Source of the DNA: RGIG3009 sp045578425
GTDB taxonomy: Bacteria > Bacillota > Clostridia > Oscillospirales > Acutalibacteraceae
Direction of reading: 5' to 3'
Length of the DNA stretch: 64,000 nucleotides
Assembly (NCBI GenBank): GCA_045578425.1
Contig: JAZNKF010000038.1
Coordinates: forward strand, 8,605 to 72,604
Numbering within the stretch: position 1 is the first letter of the stretch; each line of letters begins with the position of its first letter. This document shows, one piece after another, positions 1-7,394 of the stretch. The position numbers and the translations under genes were made by a program. The notes under the pieces were generated by a model. The model worked only from the letters and a program-made list of their open reading frames with translations. It was not told where the DNA came from and did not search any database.

Positions 1-2
1 GT

Positions 3-1445
3 ATTTACCGCAAAATGTACGTGCAAGGACACGCGTTTGACGAAATTTACGACGTGTTTGCCGTGCGGATTATTGTGGATACCGTGAACGATTGTTACAA
101 CGTGCTTGGTTTGGTACACGATATGTTCCATCCTCTGCCCAATCGTTTTAAGGATTACATTTCCACACCCAAAGCGAACATGTATCAATCGTTGCACACC
201 ACGGTTATCAGCCATGAAAAGATTGCGTTTGAAGTACAAATTCGCACGTGGGACATGCATCACACGGCAGAATACGGTATCGCGGCACACTGGAAGTACA
301 AACTGGGTATCCACAAAAAAGACCGTTTGGAAGAACGGGTGGCGTGGGTACGCCAGTTTATCGAAAGCCAAAAAGACGTGGACGATGCTGAAGATATTTT
401 GCAATCCATTAAAACCGACTTATCGTCCGACGACGTGTTTGTGTTTTCACCGCGCGGGCGAGTGGTGAGTTTACCGCGCGGGGCGACGGTGATTGACTTT
501 GCGTATGCCATTCACTCCGGCGTAGGCAACCGCATGGTGGGTGCCAAGGTTGACGGGCGCATTGTTTCGATTGATTATGAACTGAAAACCGGTGAAGTGG
601 TGGAGATTTTGACCACCACCGCACCCGACCACGGACCGAGCCGTGACTGGCTGCAACTGGTAAAAACCAGCGAAGCGCGCAACAAAATCCGCGCGTGGTA
701 CAAAAAAGAACGCCGCGAAGAAAACATTGAACAAGGGCGCGAAGAATTAGAACGCGAACTTGCCCGCAATTTTATTCGACTTTCCGATGCGGACAAAGAA
801 GAATTTTTGTCGGCGCAAGCCAAGCGACAACATTGCGCAACGGTAGATGATTTTTATGCCGCTATCGGATACGGCGGGATTTCGCTTTCGCGCTTGATTC
901 CCCGCATGAAAGACGATGCCGCCAAGTATGCCCGCGCAGAAGTGACACCCGAATCGGTTTCTGCCGCGGCAAAACCGCATCGTCATCACAACGGCGGTGT
1001 GATTATTGAAAACATGGACAACTGTCTTGTTAAGTTTTCGCGTTGTTGCAACCCCGTACCGGGTGACGAGGTGATTGGGTTTATTACCCGCGGGTACGGT
1101 GTTTCGGTTCACAAGCGCGATTGCGCCAACGTGCCTGCCGACATCAAAGCCTCTGCCGAGCCCGAACGTTGGGTTCGGGTGCAATGGGAAGATTCGGTGC
1201 GCGAGGAATTCAAAGCCGATTTGCGCATTGAAGCTAAACCGCGCGTGGAACTGCTTGCCAACATCACCTCACAACTGGCGGGCATGCACGTGATGATATA
1301 CGGTATGCAGGTGCGCGAATTGCACGACGGACATTCCGAAATTTTGATTACAGTCGGTGTCAACAGCGTGGCACACGTACAAGAAGTAATAATGCGGCTG
1401 GGCCGTGTGGGCGGTGTGATTGCCGTGGACCGAAAAGGAGTATAA
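3..1445 (+). CDS. relA: RelA/SpoT (p)ppGpp synthetase/hydrolase, 3' part
   Basis: Stringent-response enzyme that makes (p)ppGpp from ATP and GTP/GDP. The gene runs in from the left edge, so the N-terminal HD hydrolase domain and the start of the synthetase are missing; about 480 of roughly 730 residues are present. Visible in order: the synthetase motif YISTPKANMYQSLHTTV and EVQIRTWDMHHTAEYG, a TGS domain beginning VFVFSPRGRVVSLPRG, a linker with a Cys-containing segment (FSRCCNPVPGD), and a C-terminal ACT domain. dtd follows 6 bp downstream, the usual Firmicute rel-dtd pairing. Whether the hydrolase half is intact cannot be judged here. Confidence 0.95.
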   Translation: MYRKMYVQGHAFDEIYDVFAVRIIVDTVNDCYNVLGLVHDMFHPLPNRFKDYISTPKANMYQSLHTTVISHEKIAFEVQIRTWDMHHTAEYGIAAHWKYKLGIHKKDRLEERVAWVRQFIESQKDVDDAEDILQSIKTDLSSDDVFVFSPRGRVVSLPRGATVIDFAYAIHSGVGNRMVGAKVDGRIVSIDYELKTGEVVEILTTTAPDHGPSRDWLQLVKTSEARNKIRAWYKKERREENIEQGREELERELARNFIRLSDADKEEFLSAQAKRQHCATVDDFYAAIGYGGISLSRLIPRMKDDAAKYARAEVTPESVSAAAKPHRHHNGGVIIENMDNCLVKFSRCCNPVPGDEVIGFITRGYGVSVHKRDCANVPADIKASAEPERWVRVQWEDSVREEFKADLRIEAKPRVELLANITSQLAGMHVMIYGMQVRELHDGHSEILITVGVNSVAHVQEVIMRLGRVGGVIAVDRKGV

Positions 1446-1451
1446 ACAGCT

Positions 1452-1904
1452 ATGAAAGCAATTTTTCAAAGAGTACATTCCGCCAAAGTGACGGTAGACG
1501 GCAAAACCGTGGGCGAAATCGGCGAAGGTGTTTTGATTATGCTAGGTGTGGTAGAAGGCGATACCGAAGCCGAAGCTGTACTATTAGCGCAAAAAATCGC
1601 GAACTTACGGGTGTTTACCGATGAAAACGACAAGTTGAATTTGTCGCTTTTGAGCGTTGGCGGCGAAGCGTTGGTGATTTCCAATTTCACCTTGGCGGCG
1701 GATTGCTCACACGGGCGGCGACCGAATTTTTGTAACGCGGCGCGTCCCGACGTGGCGTTTCCGTTATATGAAAAATTGCAAGAAGAATTGCGTGCCTGCG
1801 GGGTGCCGAAAGTGGCGACCGGCATGTTTGGAGAACATATGGTGGTGGAAATGGTGGGCAACGGTCCCATTACCATTCCACTGAATACAGACGATTGGAA
1901 GTAA
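1452..1904 (+). CDS. dtd: D-aminoacyl-tRNA deacylase
   Basis: Hydrolyses D-amino acids (and mis-charged Gly) from tRNA as a proofreading step in the cytoplasm. The 150-residue length is normal for the family. The substrate-pocket motif appears as SNFTLAADCSHGRRPNF, close to the usual SQFTL...GRRPSF, and the C-terminal signature as TGMFGEHMVVEMVGNGPITI, which contains the Gly-Pro of the cross-subunit motif. The start is ATG six bases after the rel stop. It sits in an apparent rel-dtd-MBL-hemZ operon with gaps of a few bases. Confidence 0.95.
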   Translation: MKAIFQRVHSAKVTVDGKTVGEIGEGVLIMLGVVEGDTEAEAVLLAQKIANLRVFTDENDKLNLSLLSVGGEALVISNFTLAADCSHGRRPNFCNAARPDVAFPLYEKLQEELRACGVPKVATGMFGEHMVVEMVGNGPITIPLNTDDWK

Positions 1905-1908
1905 ACGT

Positions 1909-2493
1909 ATGGACTATTTGCGATTGCCGGTCGGCAATTACCAAGCCAACTGCTGTTTGGTGTTTGACAACAAGAACAACGCCGTGGTGATTGACCCCGG
2001 CGAAGAAGCGGCGCGCATTTTGCGTAATATTGAAGAACAAAACCTGTCTGTCAAAGCCATTTTGCTGACACACGCGCATTTTGACCATATCGGCGCGGTC
2101 AAGCAGGTGCAAGCCGCCACCCATGCGCCGCTGTGGGTACACGAAGCGGAAATACCCGCGTTGACGGACAGAAATTTAAGTATGATGCCTATTCCCTATC
2201 CGCTTGTTGCCGACCGTGTGTTGCACGACGGCGAGCAAGTGACGGTGGGCGACCTTGTGTTCACTGTGTTGCACACACCGGGGCATACTGCGGGAAGTGT
2301 TTGCTTTTTGTGCGAGGACACGCTGTTTTCGGGCGATACGTTGTTTGCCTGCGGCGTAGGGCGCACCGATTTTGCAGGCGGTGACAGCCGCGCCTTGTGG
2401 AACAGCTTACAGCGGCTTTCGCAGTTGTCGCCGCACACACGGGTGGTTGCCGGTCACGGCGAAGAAACCACCATTGGCGCGGAATTTAGGTGA
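1909..2493 (+). CDS. MBL-fold metallo-hydrolase (YcbL/glyoxalase II-like)
   Basis: Metallo-beta-lactamase-fold hydrolase, 194 residues. The zinc motif THAHFDH is at residues 54-60, followed by LHTPGHTAGS, the SGDTLF aspartate segment and a terminal VAGHGEETTIG. This layout matches small thioesterase-like proteins of the glyoxalase II/YcbL group that sit between dtd and hemZ in many Clostridia. The C terminus stops soon after the last histidine, where relatives usually carry a short NPFL-type tail. The substrate is unknown. It lies 4 bp after dtd and its stop is 4 bp before the hemZ start. Confidence 0.85.
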   Translation: MDYLRLPVGNYQANCCLVFDNKNNAVVIDPGEEAARILRNIEEQNLSVKAILLTHAHFDHIGAVKQVQAATHAPLWVHEAEIPALTDRNLSMMPIPYPLVADRVLHDGEQVTVGDLVFTVLHTPGHTAGSVCFLCEDTLFSGDTLFACGVGRTDFAGGDSRALWNSLQRLSQLSPHTRVVAGHGEETTIGAEFR

Positions 2494-2497
2494 AACG

Positions 2498-3973
2498 ATG
2501 ATTTTTGAATTATTGGGACACGATTTTCATTTTGAGTTGCAAAATGTGTGTCGATTGTTTTTGCCACAGGAAAAATTCACTTGCCTTTACGAACAAACCG
2601 ATGTCACCGACGAAGCGGTGGTCACCGCCTGCTTGGAAAAAGGCGATGCACAAACCACGCTTTTTTGTCGGTTGCGGTTGGCGGATTTTGAAAAAGCACT
2701 CACCGCCACGTTGCCGAACACGCATGCCGATTACCAAAACGAATGTGAACTGATACTGTGTGAGTTATTATATCAACTGCTTTCACAAGCGTTTGGTGTA
2801 ACACAAGCATGGGGATTGGTAACGGGGGTACGCCCCGTCAAGTTGTTGCGCCGTTTGATTGCCGAACAAGGCGAAGAAAACGCTTTGCGGTGGATGCGTA
2901 AGCGGTTATTGGTAAGCGATGAAAAACTGGCGTTGTGTCGCAGCACCTTGCAAGCCGAAAACAAGTTGCTGGCGTTATCGCGCCCTGAGTCGTTCAGTTT
3001 GTACGTTTCGATACCGTTTTGCCCGACGCGTTGTGACTATTGCTCGTTTGTGTCGCAAACGGTGACGCGGGCGGCATCGCTGATACCTACCTATGTTGAA
3101 AATCTTGCCAAAGAACTGTGCTACACCGCCCAAATAGTCAAAGATTTAGGACTACGATTGGAAACGGTGTATTTCGGCGGCGGTACGCCGACCACGCTTT
3201 CTGCCGAGCAGTTGGGGTTTTTGACCGATTGTATTGCCAAGCAGTTTGATTTGTCGCACGTGCGCGAATACACGGTGGAAGCGGGCAGACCCGATACCGT
3301 GACCGAAGATAAGTTGCGGGTACTGAAAACCGCAGGGGTGTCACGTATCAGTATTAATCCGCAAACGCTCAATGACGACGTACTCACCCATATTGGGCGA
3401 AAACATACCGCCGAGCAGTTTTACGAAGCGTTTGATTTGGCGCGCCGCTGCGGGCACGACAATATCAACACCGATTTGATTGCGGGATTGCCAAGTGACA
3501 CTTATGAAAGTTTTGTGCGTACCATGAACGGTATTTTACAGTTGTCACCCGAAAGCGTGACGGTGCATACGCTGTCCATGAAGCGTGCTGCGAATCTCAA
3601 TTTGCAAAAACGCGCCGATTATCGTACCGCTGACGATGCGGCGCGTATGGTGGCGCACAGTGCGACGTGTTTGCCCAACGCAGGATATCACCCGTATTAT
3701 CTTTACCGACAAAGCCGCACCGTCGGCAACCAAGAAAACGTCGGTTGGGCAAAGAACGGCAAAGACGGTTTGTATAACGTGTATATTATGGACGAAACGC
3801 ACACCATTTTGGCATGCGGTGCAGGTGCGGTATCCAAACTCAAACAACCGAACAGTGAATATTTGGAACGAATTTTCAATTACAAGTTCCCGTACGAATA
3901 CAACGACTCGTTTGAGGAAATGCTGAATCGTAAAGACAATGTCAAAGCATTTTATGAAAGGATGAGAACATGA
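2498..3973 (+). CDS. hemZ: HemZ-type radical SAM protein (coproporphyrinogen dehydrogenase-like)
   Basis: Radical SAM enzyme of the HemZ/HemN group, 491 residues. The [4Fe-4S]/SAM motif CPTRCDYC lies at residues 175-182, preceded by SLYVSIPF and followed by the glycine-rich YFGGGTPTTLS. The N-terminal ~165 residues are the HemZ-specific extension. ATG at 2498 was chosen because the open frame further upstream lies inside the MBL gene. The family is named for coproporphyrinogen oxidation, but many anaerobes that make no heme carry it, so the reaction here is uncertain. Its stop overlaps the next start (ATGA). Confidence 0.85.
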   Translation: MIFELLGHDFHFELQNVCRLFLPQEKFTCLYEQTDVTDEAVVTACLEKGDAQTTLFCRLRLADFEKALTATLPNTHADYQNECELILCELLYQLLSQAFGVTQAWGLVTGVRPVKLLRRLIAEQGEENALRWMRKRLLVSDEKLALCRSTLQAENKLLALSRPESFSLYVSIPFCPTRCDYCSFVSQTVTRAASLIPTYVENLAKELCYTAQIVKDLGLRLETVYFGGGTPTTLSAEQLGFLTDCIAKQFDLSHVREYTVEAGRPDTVTEDKLRVLKTAGVSRISINPQTLNDDVLTHIGRKHTAEQFYEAFDLARRCGHDNINTDLIAGLPSDTYESFVRTMNGILQLSPESVTVHTLSMKRAANLNLQKRADYRTADDAARMVAHSATCLPNAGYHPYYLYRQSRTVGNQENVGWAKNGKDGLYNVYIMDETHTILACGAGAVSKLKQPNSEYLERIFNYKFPYEYNDSFEEMLNRKDNVKAFYERMRT

Positions 3974-4908
3974 AAACCATCAACAACCCTCGTTTTTTGA
4001 CAGTAGACGGTATCAACGAGGCATTGGCAAACGGTGCCGAGGCGTTTATTGCCGCAGAAAATGCACGATATTTTGGCGAAGTGGACGACGTTGCCGCTTT
4101 GTTGTGTGAGCAAATGCCGGGGCGGTGTTTGGTGTTGTTATCGGGTCCTTCCTCTGCCGGGAAAACCACCACCGCCGGACGACTGACCGAAGCGTTAAAG
4201 CGGCGCTCTCGAGCAGCACATATTGTATCGCTTGACAATTTTTATCGCGGATTGGGGCAAGCCCCTCTACTGCCCGACGGCAGTCACGATTATGAATCGG
4301 TGGAAGCGTTGGATATGCCGCAGTTACAACAGTGTATGACGCAGTTGTTAGCCGACGGATGCACCGAATTGCCGGTTTTTGATTTTCATACCCGTCAGCC
4401 CGCACCGTATACCGAAAAACTGTGCGTGCATGAGGACGACGTAGTGATTTTTGAAGGGATTCACGCGCTGAATCCGATACTGGAACAACACCTGCCCAGA
4501 GAAAGCGTTTTTAAGATTTTCATTAACGTGATGTTGCCGATATACGAAGGATGGGACAAACTGCTCGCCCGCCGTGATTTGCGTTTGGTACGCCGTATGT
4601 TGCGCGATTATCAATTCCGCAACAGTTCGCTGGAAAACACGTTGGATATGTGGAAGCAAGTGGTGCGCGGTGAAAACTTGTATATGTTCCCGTTTGTAGA
4701 TACCGCCGACGTGATTTTTGATACCACCCACGCGTACGAGCCCGCTATGCTCGGTCCGCAACTGTTGCCGCTGTTGCGCGAAGTTTCGCCTGACAGCCCG
4801 CATGCCGAGACGGTGCAACATTTAATTGACGCGTTAGAAAAATTTGCGCCGCTTTCGGTGGACAAATTACCTGCCGATGCGTTGCTCAGAGAGTTTGTAG
4901 GGAAATAG
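3970..4908 (+). CDS. Uridine kinase-like nucleoside kinase (PRK/UK family)
   Basis: P-loop kinase of the phosphoribulokinase/uridine kinase superfamily, 312 residues. The Walker A motif GPSSAGKTT is at residues 59-67, followed by SLDNFYRG and DYESVEALD, which resemble the nucleoside-binding region of uridine kinases, and IFEGIHALNP. Clostridial relatives often have a longer N-terminal TGS/ThrRS-like region (about 550 residues in total); here only ~50 residues precede the kinase, so this is the short form. It is translationally coupled to hemZ through a 4-bp overlap. Uridine or another nucleoside is the expected substrate, by family only. Confidence 0.75.
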   Translation: MKTINNPRFLTVDGINEALANGAEAFIAAENARYFGEVDDVAALLCEQMPGRCLVLLSGPSSAGKTTTAGRLTEALKRRSRAAHIVSLDNFYRGLGQAPLLPDGSHDYESVEALDMPQLQQCMTQLLADGCTELPVFDFHTRQPAPYTEKLCVHEDDVVIFEGIHALNPILEQHLPRESVFKIFINVMLPIYEGWDKLLARRDLRLVRRMLRDYQFRNSSLENTLDMWKQVVRGENLYMFPFVDTADVIFDTTHAYEPAMLGPQLLPLLREVSPDSPHAETVQHLIDALEKFAPLSVDKLPADALLREFVGK

Positions 4909-4937
4909 TTGTTTTTTTGACAACTATCCGTTATAAT
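4909..4937 (+). promoter_or_regulatory. Putative sigma-A promoter for zinc-ribbon/mtaD pair
   Basis: TATAAT at 4932-4937 with TTGTTT 17 bp upstream (4909-4914), in the gap before the zinc-ribbon gene. A TTGACA at 4917-4922 is only 9 bp from the TATAAT and cannot pair with it. Confidence 0.5.
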
Positions 4938-4975
4938 AAAAGTATGAAAATATTACGATAAAAGGAGTGGAGAAC

Positions 4976-5335
4976 ATGGCAGCTTGGGAAAAGGTTGTAT
5001 CGTATGCCAAAGGCGCCGCCGAAACGGTGGGCAAAAAAACCGACGAGTGGATGGAACTGGGGAAAATGAAACTCAAAATTTCCGAGTACCAACGCGACAT
5101 CGCCGCCGCTCACGAGGGCTTGGGACGCTTGGTTTATGACAGCCGCAAAAGCGGTGAGTCGGTCGACGACATGATTGACGCCTGCGTGGAACAACTCGAC
5201 GAGTTACACCACGCGTTGGAAGAATTGGAAGAAAAAGTAATGTTTGCGAAAAATGCCGTTCGTTGTGCAAAATGCGGTGCAGCTAACGTGAGTACCGCGC
5301 AGTTTTGCAGCCAATGCGGTGAAAAATTAGTATGA
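4976..5335 (+). CDS. Zinc-ribbon protein with coiled-coil body
   Basis: Small 119-residue cytoplasmic protein. The N-terminal ~90 residues are charged and helical (probable coiled coil). The C terminus carries a zinc ribbon with Cys97, Cys100, Cys111 and Cys114. ATG at 4976 is preferred over the in-frame GTG at 4967 because the AAAGGAG ribosome binding site (4961-4967) overlaps that GTG and is spaced 8 bp from the ATG. No specific function is recognised. Its stop overlaps the start of the MTA/SAH deaminase by 4 bp, so the two are translationally coupled. Confidence 0.75.
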   Translation: MAAWEKVVSYAKGAAETVGKKTDEWMELGKMKLKISEYQRDIAAAHEGLGRLVYDSRKSGESVDDMIDACVEQLDELHHALEELEEKVMFAKNAVRCAKCGAANVSTAQFCSQCGEKLV

Positions 5336-6612
5336 CGAGTTTTCTTTTCCGTAACGTCACGGTTATTCGTGCCGACGGTACGGTATGTCAAAACACGTTT
5401 GTGGGAATAAAAGATGCTTTTATTGTGTACGAGGACAACGTCCCCCCTACCGAAAGTTTTGACGAAGTGATTGACGGCACCGGCAAAACGCTGACAGCGG
5501 GACTTGTCAACGCACACACCCACGTGGGAATGTCACTTATGCGCGGGTACGGCGAAGATATGCCGCTGCAAACTTGGTTGTTTAACCGCATTTTCCCGTT
5601 TGAAGATAAACTCAGCGGCGAAGCGGTATATTGGAGCAGTTTGCTGGGAATTGCCGAAATGATTAAAACGGGCACCACCGCGTTCAGCGATATGTATTTC
5701 TTTTGTGAAGACACGGCAAAAGCGGTGCTTAAAAGCGGTATCAAGGCCAATATCGGTCGCGGCATTTCTTGCTTTGATGAATCGCAAAAATTTTCCGATT
5801 TGGCGGCGTACCGCGACCTTCTCGCACTAATCTCTGATTTTCACGGTGCCGATGACGGGCGGTTACGCATTGACGTAGCCCCACACGCGGAATACACCAC
5901 ACGTCCCGACATTTTGCACGATGCGGCGCTGTTTGCCGAAAAACACGGATTGCGCATGCAAGTGCACGTTTCCGAAACTAACGACGAGCATTTAGCATGT
6001 GTTGGCAGACACGGCAAAACACCGACCGCCGTATTGGAAAAGGCAGGGGTGCTTTTGCAACCGTTGACCATTGCACACGGGGTGTGGCTGACCGATTCCG
6101 ACCGAGAACTACTTGGTAAAAACAACGTTACCGTGGCGCATTGTGCCAAAAGCAACCTAAAACTCGGCAGCGGTGTTGCCGACATTCCCGCTTTGCAAAA
6201 AGCAGGGGTTGCGGTGGCGGTGGGTACGGATTCCGCCGCCAGTAACAATTCGCTGAACATGGTGGACGAACTGCGCATGGCAGCATTGTTGCAAAAAGGC
6301 GTGTGCCAAGATCCCACGGTATTACCTGCCGAAACGGTGTGGAGCATGGGCACGCGTGCGGGTGCTTTGTCACAAGGGCGCGACGATTGCGGTGACGTGG
6401 CGGTTGGTATGCGCGCGGATTTGGTACTTTGGGATACCGAAACGTTACTCGGCTCTCCCCTTTCGGATATTTTGTACGGCGGTGACACCAAGGTGCAACT
6501 TACCATGGTTGACGGCAAGGTACTGTACCGCAACGGAGAGTTTACCACCTTGGATATTGAAAAAATCTGCGGTGAAGCCAAACGGTGCGCACAAAACATA
6601 AATAAACAATAA
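5332..6612 (+). CDS. mtaD: 5-methylthioadenosine/S-adenosylhomocysteine deaminase (amidohydrolase)
   Basis: Metal-dependent amidohydrolase of the TrzF/AtzF/MtaD group, 426 residues, expected to deaminate MTA or SAH to the inosyl compounds. Metal ligands are visible as AHTH (His62, His64), the HVSETNDEH segment, AHGVWLTD and the GTDSAASNNSLNM aspartate. Sequence around LMRGYGEDMPLQTWL is typical of MtaD and unlike guanine deaminases. It is the last gene of the rightward block and is followed at once by an intrinsic terminator shared with the converging adhE block. Confidence 0.85.
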   Translation: MTSFLFRNVTVIRADGTVCQNTFVGIKDAFIVYEDNVPPTESFDEVIDGTGKTLTAGLVNAHTHVGMSLMRGYGEDMPLQTWLFNRIFPFEDKLSGEAVYWSSLLGIAEMIKTGTTAFSDMYFFCEDTAKAVLKSGIKANIGRGISCFDESQKFSDLAAYRDLLALISDFHGADDGRLRIDVAPHAEYTTRPDILHDAALFAEKHGLRMQVHVSETNDEHLACVGRHGKTPTAVLEKAGVLLQPLTIAHGVWLTDSDRELLGKNNVTVAHCAKSNLKLGSGVADIPALQKAGVAVAVGTDSAASNNSLNMVDELRMAALLQKGVCQDPTVLPAETVWSMGTRAGALSQGRDDCGDVAVGMRADLVLWDTETLLGSPLSDILYGGDTKVQLTMVDGKVLYRNGEFTTLDIEKICGEAKRCAQNINKQ

Positions 6613-6613
6613 A

Positions 6614-6642
6614 AAAAGACGGTCTGTGACCGTCTTTTTTTA
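6614..6642. terminator. Bidirectional intrinsic terminator
   Basis: Inverted repeat AAAAAGACGGTC / GACCGTCTTTTT with a TGT loop and a T run, lying between the converging mtaD (+) and APH-like (-) genes. Confidence 0.85.
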
Positions 6643-6643
6643 T

Positions 6644-7393
6644 TTATTCATAATCTACCACATCTACCCAAGAAAGCAAAAATTCGCGTTCGTGGGCGTT
6701 GCCTTTGACCGATTGGGAGGCGGCAACAATGGGCATCCATTTTTGAACGTATTGTCTGGCGGTGTTGCTCTTTTTACAGAACAAATCCAAATATTTTTTG
6801 GCGGTGTCGGTATCGTCGTCCAGGCAGAACAACAAGTACGTGCGCGCCACATCGGCAGAAGCGTTGCCTTGCGTGGCATGCGCCCAGTCAAGAATGTACG
6901 GTGTGCCGTCTTCGGTAAGGATAACGTTGGACGGGTTAAAGTCACCGTGGCAAACCTTGTTGTGCTTGGGCATGCCTTCCAGACGCGTATGCAATTCGTA
7001 ACGCGTGGTGGCATCCAGTTCGGTGGCGGAAATTTTGCGGTTCATTTTGTCTTTGAGTTTATTGAGCAACGGACTTTTTTGAGCATGGATGGTCAGTTGT
7101 ACATCCACAAACAGTTCTAAGTATTCGTCCTTTTTGTCGGGGTTTTCCTGCATGAGTTGCTCCAAGGTTTTACCGTTGATATATTCCGACACAATCGCCC
7201 ATTTGCCGTCCACCATAGTAATTTCCAAAATTTTAGGGATATTCAAGCCCGTTTCTTCAATTCTGGCTTGGTTGAGTGCTTCGTTGAGAACATCGGCTTT
7301 GGAAAAATCTTTGTCAAACACTTTGATACAACGGTCGCCGTCACGGTAAACCGTCTTGTCTTTTCTTGTAGCAAGGATTTCTTCGAATTTCAT
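6644..7393 (-). CDS. Aminoglycoside phosphotransferase-like small-molecule kinase
   Basis: Kinase-fold protein of the APH/choline kinase superfamily, 249 residues. Visible: an N-terminal lobe with RCIKVFDKDF, the catalytic Brenner motif CHGDFNPSN (His149, Asp151) and the metal-binding ILDWAHA (Asp169). The HGDFNPSN...DWAHATQG pattern resembles a family scattered through anaerobes with no proven substrate; resistance is not implied. The start codon lies one base after the adhE stop, with the ribosome binding site inside the adhE end, so it should be translated with AdhE. That link to fermentation is unexpected. Confidence 0.75.
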   Translation of the reverse strand: MKFEEILATRKDKTVYRDGDRCIKVFDKDFSKADVLNEALNQARIEETGLNIPKILEITMVDGKWAIVSEYINGKTLEQLMQENPDKKDEYLELFVDVQLTIHAQKSPLLNKLKDKMNRKISATELDATTRYELHTRLEGMPKHNKVCHGDFNPSNVILTEDGTPYILDWAHATQGNASADVARTYLLFCLDDDTDTAKKYLDLFCKKSNTARQYVQKWMPIVAASQSVKGNAHEREFLLSWVDVVDYE

Positions 7394-7394
7394 T

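Noticed and set aside
4917..4937. TTGACA plus TATAAT before the zinc-ribbon gene
   Set aside because: They are only 9 bp apart, too close to act together; TTGTTT at 17 bp was used instead.
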